Part shown: in pieces, positions 12,841-24,791 of the stretch
Layout of the letters: every line of letters begins with the position of its first letter
Position numbering within the stretch: position 1 is the first letter of the stretch
Assembly (NCBI GenBank): GCA_030686995.1
Contig: CM060691.1
Coordinates: forward strand, 87,727,055 to 87,791,054
Reading direction: 5' to 3'
DNA: 64,000 bases
From: Artemisia argyi
Taxonomy: Eukaryota > Streptophyta > Magnoliopsida > Asterales > Asteraceae
Position numbers and translations under genes: made by a program
Notes under the pieces: model-generated
Seen by the model: only the letters and a program-made list of their open reading frames with translations
What the model was told of the DNA's origin: nothing
The model's database searches: none

Positions 12841-13510
12841 GGTCTCTTAATTCGTTGGTCATGCCATCTTTTTGCCCTTTCTTTATTTGTAACAGAGGAT
12901 TCATACGCTTCCAGTCTTAATTCATCAAGCTCCTAGAGATGTAACAACCTATTCGTTCATGCGATCGTATAATCCAAATTACATGTCTTAAGTGCCCAAT
13001 TTGCCTTGTGTTCCAGTTCTACTGGAAGGTGACATGCCTTGTCATAAACCATTTAGGAATGCCAAACCTAGCAAACAGTTTCTTTAAAAAATGAATAACT
13101 ACCCTAGCATCGTTGGTCTTGAGGGCTTGTGCCTCTACCCATTTTGAACCATAATCAATGGCCACTAAGATGTATTCGTTCCCCCTAAAGACGGGAATGG
13201 CCCCATAAAATATATTCCCCAAACATCGAAAACCTTAAAAATTTGTATAAAATTTTGAGGGGCTTCATCCCTTCTTGATATATTCCCAGCTCGTTGACAT
13301 GCATCGCATGCTTGTATCATTCCCTTTACATCATGAAATATTATAGGCCAATAGAATCCTGCATCAAAAAATTTTCGTGCAGTGGTGTTCATTCCATGAT
13401 CCCCCCCCCCTAGAGGGGCCTGAATGACACTCTTTCATTATCTTCATTGCCTCTTTTTCTGAAACACAACGCCTGATTACTTGATCAGGATATCTTCAGA
13501 ACAAGAAAGG
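12841..13510 (-). pseudogene. Element A integrase remnant
   Basis: Minus-strand pieces of a Ty3-type integrase: a zinc-binding H2C2 region at about 13470-13240 (CDACQRAG motif at 13309-13286) and the start of the DDE core at 13222-13019 (VAIDYGSKWVEA). After the FGIPK motif the reading jumps to a later segment (ELEHKANWALK, then KERAKRWHDQ) that runs straight into the LTR. The catalytic middle and the C-terminus are missing. A run of ten or more C at about 13401 breaks the frame. It is the downstream continuation of 22665-24446, separated from it by element D. Confidence 0.8.
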
Positions 13511-13855
13511 TGTTAGGTCACCATATTGATTCCACACAAACAAGAATGAGATAGATATAAGGATGGGATGAATATTTGAATAAGAGAATAATAAGAGCAA
13601 GAGTTTCCTTATGATTTCAAAATAAACAACCAAGTTTTACATTAGCCTAAGACTTGTATTTATAGGTGAGGAGCTAGGGCAACACTCCTAGTCCTCCCTT
13701 CATGGATTTCGTATGGGCTTTAAGGCCCATGGACTCATTGTCTTAAGCCTAGTAAACTAATAACATAACATAAATGAAAGTAACTAGTAACCTAAGCAAC
13801 CTATAATTACAAATGACCGAGACTTGATAAAATAGTAAAAACTATGATCCCAACA
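13511..13855 (-). repeat. Element D 3' LTR
   Basis: On the minus strand it begins TGTTGGGATC and ends in the CCTAACA terminus. A TATAAATACAAG promoter motif lies near 13648-13660. It differs from the 5' LTR by one base near 13835 and one at the terminal dinucleotide side (CAACA against CAATA). Confidence 0.9.
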
Positions 13856-16385
13856 ATCTCCTCCTAAGGGTCGGTCATCACGGTTGCTTGACGTCTTTGT
13901 CATTTCTTCATCTTTGACTTTCAAAGCTTGAGACGTCTTTCAATAATCATGAAATAAGAATCATTCATCGTTCTTCGTACTTTGTTCTTTGTTGTTGTGA
14001 TAGTGATCAAATAATGAAGTTGTCTGCCTTTCGTCACTTCCGCGTCTGTGGTGGTAGTCCGCCATTCCAACATGCTCATACATCTTTGAATTCTGGCTTA
14101 TACATGCACGCAGTCCCTTTCTTTCACTTAAGATCTTTAGTCTTTATACTTTGTAGATTCTTCTTTTTGACGTAGAATCTTTCTTTGAACTTTGTGTTGC
14201 TTTGATCTTTGAGGGAGCTTTTGATGACTTCAAGATGCATGTATGAGCATGTGGAATCCGTCGCCATGGAGATGATGTAACCCTGCATGTAAACAGTTAG
14301 CAATAAAACATCCGGTACTTACAGATAAGGAATTAGAGATCGTCAACAGCATATTGTGAAGACTCCTTCTAACCCTTATCAAGGTCGTTCCCATGTCAGA
14401 TACTCCCGAGGGAGCTTACAAGACCTAGTAGGTAGCTCAATGACTGGGTGAGTCGCTGGGGATCACTCCACGACTGTAGACCGCTAAGAAACCACCGCAA
14501 ACACTAAGCGTAACCCACAAGGAGTTACCGAAGTGACCTGTTGTCAGGGCTGTTTGATGTTGACCCTGGCAGGATTTCCGTTCAATCATTGAGAAATACT
14601 TAAGTAAATTCTCTCATAAATGTTCTCGGCAGATTGCTAAGATCTGCGAAGGACTCGATAATTTACAGCTAGTGTCCATTGATGTAGAACACCAGTTGTA
14701 GAAGTACTAAGTGTTCCTAAGAGATCTTTTATGTATCTCATGGCTCTAAACTCGAAAAGTGCACACTTAGGTATCCTATGCAGAGACTAGGGAGGGGTCT
14801 CCTTCTTCAATATCAACCATCTATAAGAGATTAGTCGATAGATTACATCGGTTCCCCGTGAGAATGAAACAAGCTCTTTTAAGAGAACTTGAGTGGCTAG
14901 AAGGTTTAGTGCATTGCGTCACTGGGTCCATGACGGCTTTATCTTCAATATCGGTGTTGTCTTAACAACAGCCAGTAGCATATGAATTGAACCCGGTGTC
15001 TGCCCTAAAGTTGAACATATGGAGGGCTATTTCTTTTCACCCTTTTCTTTACTTTTCTTTTTAATTCTTCAACTCCTTCTTTCCCTTTCATTCTTTTCTC
15101 CTTTTATCGTATCATACCTAAGGACTTGTAATTCTAACTATTGGTGATGTCCTTGGGTAGATCCCTCCGGCTCTGGCGGATCATAAGACTGAATTTCCTA
15201 TCTTAATCACCTTATAACTCCATGATTATCCGACAATAGCCAAGAAACCTTAGAAAATCTCTCAAAGTGTTTATGAATATCAAACATTTTGTTTAACACT
15301 TTGAGAGTTTTGCGTTTATTTATGAAGAGCTCCCCCTTCACATGTTCTCGTAAGTATTTTAATAAATTTGCACATGTGGGAGGAGCAAGCACTTTTGAAT
15401 TGATCCACTTTCAGTGAACCTGACCGATGACACGCTTATATTACTAGTTAGACTAGCTTGAAGTTATTACCCGGCCTGGTCAAATCCACAGAAAGTTTCT
15501 CGAAACGGTACATTTCTACTTAGATAAATCCTTTTCGAGACACGCTTACGTGGCTAGTTAAAGAGTTCCATTGTCAGCTTTTAGGTGACAACTAGCTCTA
15601 TTAACTAACTTGATGTTATTACCCGTCGAGGATAAGTCTTTTCGAGATTACTAACTTTTATGTTTCGTCAATTCTGAGTCTAGCTCGCATGAGATTTGAC
15701 TTTAAGCAACTTTGAACTTTCATATTTTAATCACTTTCAGTTTTCTCCCCCTCAAAAATAGCATATGAGATGTTGTTTTTGATAAACTTTTGATTAAAAT
15801 ATGCTTTTTGAGTTTTATGGGGAGATATCAACAAGAACTTTTGTATTTCAAACGATGAGTTTTTCAAGTGCTCCCCCTCAACAAGTGAATACTCATTGAG
15901 GTGAAATACTTGTCTTTTGAGCAGAGTTGTGAAAATCAGAAAATGTTTGATTAACTCTACTCAAAAGTAAGAAGCCTTCGCTCCTTATATAAGGATTGAG
16001 GCACTGATGCGTACCTCAGGGTCCTTTTATTACAAGTGCGGGTTGTACACTGATATGTGTGCACAAGCCATAATGAAAATAATTCAATCAAATGAAACAA
16101 TTGATATTTAAAAGTGAATAACCAAATGTACCAAGTTAATCTTCGTCAGGAAGTGGAGCATCAAAGTCAGTGAACTTAGGTTCTGGTCTTTCGAAGTTTC
16201 TGATAGGAAACGATGGTCTGACACCGATATAGCTTTCCAGTCATCTGATCTGTTCCCGTCAAAATAGCCTTTCTTCAATCTTTAAGACAAAGTTGTGAAC
16301 TTGTCTTCTTGAGCTGGATTTCCATCTAGGTTGTTCCCCCTTTGCTATCTTTCGGCAATCATCATTCAACCTTTTGACAAGCCCG
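13856..16385 (-). other. Element D 3' noncoding region with conserved stem-loop
   Basis: No credible ORF is present. About 2 kb (13858-16000) is clearly related to 52465-54540 in element E, with the best-preserved part at 14240-15000. Inverted arms at 14062-14084 and 14239-14257 can pair over about 19 bp with one bulge; the same arms occur in E at 52681-52703 and 52859-52877. The purine tract lies at the 13856 end. The stretch from 16000 to 16385 holds the end of the ORF region and nothing else I can name. Confidence 0.75.
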
Positions 16386-19300
16386 TCACGAGGATTTGAG
16401 TGAAACATCACAGAATTTGTGTATCTCATCGAACCTCATGAAGCTTTGTAGCTTTTTGCTGTTGATGTAGGTGAAACCAAAAGGTTCTTGGTTGAGAGTA
16501 AACTGTGACGTTTGATAGATTCCATCAATTTTGAATTGCGGCTTTGTCAAATTGATCTTCTGTTGGTAACTTTCCACTCCAAGCTGAAGATCTTCCACTC
16601 TTTTTTGAACTATCAATCGTCGGATGAATAGAAGTAGTGATGCCATGAAGTTGTATTGTACTTCTCTATCGAATCCACGCATTTTTCCTTGAACCTTTTC
16701 GAGATACATGTCTTCGATGTCATTGAGATTAAGGTCTGGAAAGTCTACTTCGGAGAACTTGTACTTCTTTTCATCTTGTTGTTTAACAACAATTTCACGC
16801 ATGAATATGTAGTTAAACCGTTGTGACTCTTGAATCTCCAAGATAGCGATGATCTTAGATTTCTGCTTCACATTTTCCAATGATTTCTCTCCTAATCTGC
16901 TGGTATAACCGAGACGACGACGTTTTGGCCAGTGTTGAATCCCGTGTAGAGCATCTCTGTCGTAAGCTACGATGGAGTTGCTGAAAATACGAGTGGTCTC
17001 TTCAATGGCAGGAATTTCGTATCTTGCAGCTGGTACTGAGATTGTGAGTGAGGAAGCATATTTCGTCTTGGATGTCTCTTGGGTGAGTTGGATGTTACGA
17101 AGATCTTTGTTGAAGAAGAAGCTGTAAGGTATCTTGGGTTTATCTGGAAATCCTTTCAAAGGTAATGGTTTGGTCCAGTCAGTGAAGTAAGGCTTTTCAT
17201 GATTTTTGGAACTGAGGTCGATATTCACTTCAGGATTTAGCCAGTCAAAGTTGGCAGACATTGCACTAGCTATATTCTGCATATGATACTCGTATTCCAC
17301 TTTGTTTCCGGATCTGGACTTAAGGAATTCTTGTGCATCCCTATTGATTCTTCTGAGCTCCGTCTTTGTGAGTTTGTTAATCTGAAGATCCTTCATTATG
17401 ACTTGAGTGAATTGTAGAGTATTACCAGGAAGGGGTTCTTCTTCTTCGAGAGGAGGTTGAGCTTGCACCATTTCTGTCAACCAATCATTCTGAGGAGTGT
17501 CATCATTGTCGAGCCATGAATGATGTCTTTTCTTCTTTGATTTCTTAGACTTAGATGTAGCATCCTTGTCTTTAGCCTTGGATGGTGACGATGGTCCAGC
17601 ACGAGAATCGGGAATAGGTGAGGCATGGTAATCGGTGTCTGGTTGACCCTAGTAGTCATCAGTAGGTCTTCAGTTGGACCTTGACCGGTAGCTGAGGGGT
17701 GTTGTTGATTTCCAGGAGGAGTGGAGTCCGTTCGTGGTTGTAGAGAAGGTGAGGGACCGGTTCCAGACTTAGGTTTCTTGCCTTTTGAGTTTGGGTCAGG
17801 GTCGTCATCTTTTCTTGACCTTTTCATGGTTCCAGCTGCTTCTTTGCATGACTCTTTGGACATGTAAGCCGACATAGCATCAACAAGTGCTTTTTCTTCA
17901 GTAGTCTGTATGGTTTTGTAGGCAACTTTGTCCAAGAGTTTAGCAAGCAGGTCATCGAGGGATAATTCAGGGACGGTTGGAGTTGCAGTAGAAGCTTTTG
18001 CAGTGTGAAGCGTGAATGGTGTTGTTGACAACATTTTTCTAACGACACTTCTGATTTTGTGATCCAGGTTGTCCTTGATTGGTTCAAGAAGGTTTGCTAC
18101 TTCAGGAGTGATCATCTCAACTAGATTTTCAGTGAGAAAATCTTGTGTGACAGTCTTAATAAATCCTGTGTAATCAGAGTTCAAGAACTTATCGATCAGC
18201 TGCTTTGACTCCTGAAAATCTTCAACTTTTTGACAAGACCGGTAACCATGTTGGTAAGTTTGTTGACTTGCTCCTGAAGATCAACTGGTTGTTTCGGTTC
18301 ATTGATTGAATTCTGCTTTGATGCGGTTTCAGAGGGTGTGGGAAATGAATGCTCAGGTGATGATTCGGATGACGACTCGTTGTGAGAGTTTGAAGAAGAA
18401 GCAGGAGGAGTCGGATCCTTTGGTGGAGAGTCTTGAGGAGGTGGAGGTTGCGCTGAGGAAGTCTGCTGAGAAGATGACTTAAGAAATATGTTGGTGCAAG
18501 AAACTCTGGAGTAATGAGGTATTCATGTTCCTGGTCCGTAGCAATATTCTCTTGTCCGCCAACATTCTCCTCTACATTAGCAGTCTCAGTCATATTGACA
18601 TCTCCTGTATCGTCTGTATCTTTAACGGTGTCATCAGGCTGTGGAGCTGATTCTAACGTAGTGGACACAACGGGAGGAATCATGCTGCTTGTAGCTCCTT
18701 CATGTTCTGACTGATCGACAGGTGGTGGTGTTGAAGGTTGAGACATAAGTCGGCTCTCGAGAGCTGCTTTCCTTTGTTCCTTGCGAAGTTGCTTTTCTTC
18801 AGCTCGTGTGTCGACAACTATACTTTTCAGTTTGCGTTTATCGACCAACGGTTCAACGATTGGTTCGTCTTCATCATCATCATTAGGATCATTAATAGTG
18901 ATCCCTTTACTTTTTCTTGTCTCTGCTTCATAAGTTTCTAGACTTTGTTGTATAGCGATCTCTGTTGCAGGAAATCCTTCTTCAGGTGCTCTTACTCTCA
19001 GTTCATAGTCTGGTTCTTCTTCTTCAGATTCTGTGTCGAACTCTGATTCGCTGTCAGAAGGTGGAGGTATAGGTTCATCATGAAGAATGTACTCAGGAGT
19101 TACCTTCTGCTTTGGCTTGGTTGCAGGTTTGGGTTTGGATGTTGGTTTAGGTTTGGTGGAAGTCTTCGGTTTAGCTGATGATTTTGTCTTGGGAGCAGCC
19201 TGAGACTTAGTCTGAGGTGAACCAGTTGTGCTTGTAGTACTCCCAGACTTCACATTTCCTTTGCTACGAGTCTGAATAGTAGCTTCTTCCTGTACCCCTT

Positions 19301-20207
19301 TGTAAGCATTATCATAGTATTTGTAGTTCAGACCTTTCTTGATCTTGTCATCAAGAAGGTATTCGGGAAGCCTCATTCCTTTGACCTTGGTAGAGGAAGT
19401 GGTCGTCTTGATGAATGAGGTGGTGAAGTCGTCCTCGAAGAGGTGCTTCGGCTCATTAGGATCTGCCATCCTCTTGATAAATTCTGGTGTGTCTTTGCAG
19501 AAATGTTCTATGAGAAGCTTGGTGAATCTTGTGAACGGGATCATAGTCTTTACACGTTCGGTTTGAATTCTGTAGACTATTTTGTTCATGATTGGAACTG
19601 CAAAGTCAATAGGTGTCAAAGTCACCATTCCCCAAAATGTTTGCAAATGTTCAAGCCTAGGATGTTCATGACCACTCTTTCTTCCTGATATCGATCTTAC
19701 AACCAACAGACAGAATGTTCTCCAAGGCTGAGGGATATTCTTGGCATTGAATCGGGAATGTTTGACTAGAGGTACGTCGTCATCAACATCATATCCTAAC
19801 TCAACAAAGAAGTCAAGAAGGTCCAGTTCAGGTAGTATTGGAGCAAATTCGTTGTCAGTTTGAGGCAGGTGAAGGATTGTACGAAGAACGTCGTGATCTA
19901 CAGTGTAGACTTGGTGATCCAATGTAACAGTAAAAGACTCATCATCCAAATTAGCCTTAGCCGTAAGCCAGAACTGATGAAGGTAGAACAGAGGAACTGA
20001 AGTAGAACAGATGAGCAGATGTTTGCATGGATGTGCAAGTAGAATATCTTTGACAATCCTGCACGAGTTCTCAGTAATTCTCAATTTGTCGAAATCAACT
20101 CGTGGATTGTTGTTGCCAATCGTAACATTGTAGTTATCGGGAGTGATATCATCCATGGTGAGTAATGGAAGAGCTTGTTCAGGGACGTTCTCGTTGTGTT
20201 CAGCCAT
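16386..20207 (-). pseudogene. Element D long ORF, unknown function, three frameshifts
   Basis: A start is chosen at the ATG at 20207 (MAEHNENVPEQ). The ORF reads to about 18485, then continues in other frames, with shifts near 18485, 18230 and 17640, before ending at 16386. The ancestral protein was about 1,250 residues. Parts in order: an N-terminal folded region (about residues 30-310, with PWRTFCLLVVRSISGRKSG and PFTRFTKLLIEHF), a Lys/Pro-rich linker with KPKP repeats, an acidic stretch, a Ser/Pro-rich region, and a C-terminal region with VEDLQLGVESYQQK. It has no zinc knuckle, no protease, RT or integrase motif, and no membrane segment. From memory it resembles accessory domains fused to or near copia polyproteins in Asteraceae. 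I do not know its function. One shift is at a run of A, so assembly error is possible. Confidence 0.7.
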
Positions 20208-22314
20208 ATTATTCTGAAAAACATTATCATAAACAAAACATCGAGATTTGTTACGAGTTAGCACGATTGCAGTTTTTGATTATGAATAAGCTTTTAGAAT
20301 TATGTAAGCACGTATGGTTCGATTATAATGTTTGAAATGACGAATTAAGTATACTTAGAAAATGAGAGAGCATATAGAATCGTGAAATTAAACGCAATCA
20401 TTCATACAGTCACATATGCACCAACATCATCCAATATACATGATCACATTACTTATAACAATAAACAATAATCGAGACAATAACATGATACAATATTCAG
20501 TGATCTCGAAGTATTACATGACAATTTTATACAAGTATAAAACAATAACACCTTATCGAAATCATCATAGGGTGAGTTTTCGAAAAATAGGAAAAGAAAT
20601 TTCAAGAAAAGTCGAATGTGAGGGTTTTCGAAATAATTTACAAACTGTGTTCTCGATAAAGTTTTATCGAGAAAACAATTTTGCAAGATATTTCGAAAAC
20701 ACTAGGTATTGACCTTTCTCGAAAGATTTAATCAAAGTAGGGGTTTTCGAAAAAAATGCCAAGTGATGAATATTTTTCGCAAACTCACATAATAGCTGTT
20801 TTCGAAAAAAATATCAAAAATTGTATTTTTCGAGAAAACTGAATTTTTCGAGAAAATACATAGATTTGAAACTTTTCGAAAAACATGTGTTAGATGAGTT
20901 TTCGAAAAAATGTCCACCAGTACTGCTGTTTGCGAAAAAAAAAGGGTGTGATCTCGAAAAAAATTCTTGTACAAGAATTTCGAAATTGTGTCACCGTACG
21001 TTTCTTTATCCAAACTGATTTTCCAAAGATTGATACCTGTTGTGTTGATGACAGAGCAACAATTAGGCACAAGGTGATAGCAAACATGCAATGATTTCGA
21101 AATAATGTGACAAAAGTTTATCGAGAAACACTAATATGAGCAAACATTCATCACTACTATGAAATATACATCACATAACATGTATAATAACACCTTGAGT
21201 TCTGACAGAAAAGACTATATGAACACAAAACGAGAGTGCCACTATGAACGAAGAAACCCTAAGAATCGAGAGACATGCAAACTTGGATATTGTTCAAATT
21301 AAGAGGCATAAACTTGATTCATATACATATGAGACCATATCCCACCAAGAATAATAACAAAAACATCAACAAATCAAGAAAACCCAATTCGTACCAAACC
21401 CTAGGTTTCGAAAATCACACAATCGTGTGTTAAAATAAGATTAAACGTGATAGAAAGGATAGAAACATGTTATAGCACAAAATCCCTATCATTAATTAAC
21501 CTTCTAAACACATATTGCATGATCCCGAAATTATATAAACCCTAACTTTTAAATCGAAAATTCGTGACATCTAGCCATTAACTTTGTGATTAAACAAAAA
21601 CCAATGTTAGAAATCATCTAAGAATCATGTAAAAACTTACGTATTGAAGATCACAAGAACACCTTTTAAAGAAAATTTCTCGAAAAGACTAAGTATATTT
21701 TCGAAAAAACTTAAGATTTCGAAAACCAAAGAAGTTTCAAAAACCTTGTGATTTCGAAAAATTGTTAAACTTTTCGAGAACACAATGTCACAAACACACT
21801 TTCGAAATTGTACAATTTCGAAAGTTTACCAAAAGTCGAAGTACTTTTCTTCCTTGTACAAGAGAGAAAAGACTGAGTTCACGATCCGTAAGTCGAGAGA
21901 GAGCAAAATCACGCGATCTCGAAACTATGGCAAAGAGGGATTTCGAAAGTTGGGCAGATTTTTGTTTTCAAAGAAAGCTTGCCTAAAACTCGTTTTTATA
22001 AAAAGATTTTTGTACTTCTATGTATAAAATGATAAGATCTTAAAGAAAGTTGAAAACTTTATAAACCTTTTCAAAACTACAAAGGATTTTGAAAAATAGT
22101 ACAAGAATCCTAAATCGATTTTTGTGACAAAAGTTTGAAACTTTTTTGTTTGTTTTGATTTGTAGACCAAGTTTGTAAGCAAAGATGTGCTAAAAACCAA
22201 AGAACAAACAAGAAAGTACAAAAATTTTAACAAAAATCGATTTGAAAAACAAGTTTAAGATAGAATTCAATGAAAACAGCAAAACTACACCTTCATATGG
22301 CGAATGATACCACT
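20208..22314 (-). other. Element D 5' leader with TTCGAA-type motif array
   Basis: Noncoding leader between the primer-binding site (22298-22312) and the ORF. Between 20570 and 21950 I count about 28 motifs of the form TTTCGAAA, TTCTCGAA or TTCGAGAA. The same kind of array fills element E's leader (63040-63420). The stretch 21990-22260 is A/T-rich without clear motifs. Confidence 0.75.
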
Positions 22315-22659
22315 TGTTAGGTCACCATATTGATTCCACACAAACAAGAATGAGATAGATATAAGGATGGGATGAATATTTGAATAAGAGAATAATAAGA
22401 GCAAGAGTTTCCTTATGATTTCAAAATAAACAACCAAGTTTTACATTAGCCTAAGACTTGTATTTATAGGTGAGGAGCTAGGGCAACACTCCTAGTCCTC
22501 CCTTCATGGATTTCGTATGGGCTTTAAGGCCCATGGACTCATTGTCTTAAGCCTAGTAAACTAATAACATAACATAAATGAAAGTAACTAGTAACCTAAG
22601 CAACCTATAATTACAAATAACCGAGACTTGATAAAATAGTAAAAACTATGATCCCAATA
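22315..22659 (-). repeat. Element D 5' LTR
   Basis: 345 bp, matching 13511-13855 at all but two positions by eye. It is followed on the minus strand by AGTGGTATCATTCGCC, a copia-type initiator-Met primer site. Confidence 0.9.
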
Positions 22660-22664
22660 AAAGG

Positions 22665-24446
22665 TTCGTCCCAAAAGTAGTATTTTAATTAGGCGAAGAA
22701 CCTTTTTCTTTCTTGTCTGTTCAAGTGTTCCGGAATAATTCTACTTGCCAGATAGTTAGCATAATCCGCGTACCATGGTTTAGAATCATTTATTGACATG
22801 AGCTGCTCTTCAAGAAATGAATCCCGAATCTCACTCTTGTCAAATTCACTAAGGCTGGGATTTTCGAGACGAGAGAGGTGATCAGCAGCTAAATTCTCTG
22901 CCCCTTTCTTATCACGGATTTCAACATCAAACTCTTGTAACAACAAGATCCACCGAATTAGTCGATGTTTAGCACCTTGCTTAGCAAAAAGGTATCGAAG
23001 AGCCGAATGATCTGTAAAGACGACCGTTTTTTAGAGGACAAGATATTGGCGAAATTTATCAAAAGCAAATACTACAGCCAATAGATCCTTTTTAGTGGTG
23101 GAGTAGTTCTCTTGAGCAGGATTCATAGTTTTGCTAGCTTAGTATATTGGTTGGAAGTGTTTGTTAAGCCTTTGGCCTAATACTTCTCCAACAGCATAGT
23201 CGCTAGCGTCGCACATGATTTCGAAGGGCAATTCCCAATTAGGTGTAACCATGATCGGGGCTTGCGTGAGTTGCTGCTTCAGCTGATCGAATGCATCCTT
23301 GCATTCTTGAGAGAAATCGAAGGGGGCATCCTTTACAAGCAACTGAGTCATTGGCCGAGCTATTTTAGAGAAGTCTTTAATGAATCTCCTATAGAAACCG
23401 GCATGACCCAAGAAGCTACATATTGCCTTGACTATAGTTGGATAAGGTAGCTTGGATATAGCTTCAATTTTTGCTCGGTCCACCTCAATTCCATTTCCTG
23501 AGACTTTGTGTCCAAGCAAAATCCCATCTTTTACCATAAAATGGCATTTTTCCTAGTTTAGGACCAAGTTAGTCTCCTCACAACGTTTGAGCATTTTTTC
23601 GAGGTTAGCGAGATAGCGATCGAAAGAGTTCCCAAAGACCGAGAAATCATCCATGAAGACTTCCATGTTGTCTTCCATTAACTCATGAAAGATTGCGGTC
23701 ATACATCGCTGAAAAGTGGCGGGAGCGTTACATAACCCGAAAGGCATTCTCTTATAGGCGAATGTTCCATATGGACAAGTAAACGTGGTTTTTTCTTGGT
23801 CCTTAGGGGCTATGGAGATTTGGAAATACCCTGAGAATCCATCCAAGAAATAGTAGTACTCATTTCCTGCTAATCTTTACAACATTTGGTCTAAGAATGG
23901 GAGATGGAAGTGAGCCTTTCGAGTGGCGTCATTTAGCTTTCTATAATCAATACACACACGCCAACCAGTGACTGTCCTTTGGGGTACCAATTCACCTTTG
24001 TCATTTTTCACCACATTCATCCCTCCTTTCTTTGGTACGACCTGTACAGGACTAACCCACGGACTATCTGAGATTGGGTAGATTAGCTCTGCATCTAAGA
24101 GTTTGATGACTTCCTTTTCACTATTTCCTTAATGTTGGGATTTACTCGCCTCTGGGGTTGCACGACTGGTTTATAATCCTCTTCCATGAGAATTTTATGC
24201 GTGCAAAAGGTCGAGTCAATCCCCTTAATTTCGGCTACACTCCATGCAATGACTCCCTTATATTTCTTTAAAACTCCTAGAAGTTTATCTTTTTGCCCAT
24301 CTTCCAGGGAGGAATTTATGATTACTGGCAGTTGATCTTCTCCCTGTAGGTAAGCATATTCTAAGTGGTTTGGTAGTTCTTTGAGTTCTAGCTTAGGTGG
24401 CTCGACAATGGAGGGTTTCAATTTGTTTTCGGGTTTAAGAAGCTCG
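22665..24446 (-). pseudogene. Element A reverse transcriptase / RNase H remnant
   Basis: Athila/Tat-type Ty3 RT on the minus strand. Order: pre-RT linker 24421-24095 (YKPVVQPQRRVNP), RT core 23846-23553 (DGFSGYFQI, KRMPFGLCNAPATF, catalytic-loop variant FMDDFSVFG), connection 23537-23139 (LGHAGFYRRFIKDF), RNase H start (CDASDYAVG), then 22946-22689 ([17 protein letters not shown]). Frames break near 24095, after 23553 (W to stop), near 23139 and near 23030, so it is inactive. It is split from protease by element B at 24451 and from integrase by element D at 22664. Reading across the AGTGG duplication restores the protease-RT linker. Confidence 0.85.
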
Positions 24447-24717
24447 AGTGGTGTAATACACCGTAAAATCCCAGGTCATTTATTAATGCTAATTATCGGC
24501 ACTATTTTAAACTAAGCCATTTTTGCTGGCTAATTTGAAATTTTTATATGAGACACTGCTTGTTTTAACACCCGATTGTTTTGATCACCGTTTGTTGACA
24601 CCCAATTATGTTTTGTCACCCGATATCACCCGATTATCACTCTTGGATGTCACCCAATGAGGTTAAACATCGGTTATTCCCACTTGCGACCCGACACCCT
24701 ATTTGGACACCGAGATA

Positions 24718-24721
<4 letters not shown>

Positions 24722-24787
<66 letters not shown>
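24722..24787. repeat. (AT)n microsatellite in B 5' LTR
   Basis: About 65 bp of AT dinucleotide repeat. The 3' LTR copy at 34681-34772 is longer. Confidence 0.95.

Positions 24788-24791
<4 letters not shown>

Larger units (their letters stand above)
13511..22659 (-). mobile_element. Element D: copia-like, non-autonomous, carries a foreign-looking ORF
   Basis: It has two 345-bp LTRs, 22315-22659 and 13511-13855, that I count as differing at two positions. Flanking TSDs are AAAGG at 13506-13510 and 22660-22664. The minus-strand primer-binding site next to the 5' LTR is TGGTATCATTCGCC (from 22312), and the purine tract CCTTAGGAGGAGAT lies at 13856. Order on the minus strand: leader with TTCGAA motifs (20208-22314), one long broken ORF (16386-20207), 3' noncoding region (13856-16385). 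No gag, protease, integrase or RT is present in any frame. It splits element A between RNase H and integrase. Near-identical LTRs imply a recent insertion. Confidence 0.9.

Noticed and set aside
16386..20207. Envelope-like protein in element D
   Set aside because: No signal peptide, transmembrane helix or coiled-coil fusion layout, and it sits 5' rather than 3' of a pol gene.
20732..21094. Several small ORFs on both strands in D's leader
   Set aside because: They arise from the palindromic TTCGAA array, which stays open in many frames on both strands.
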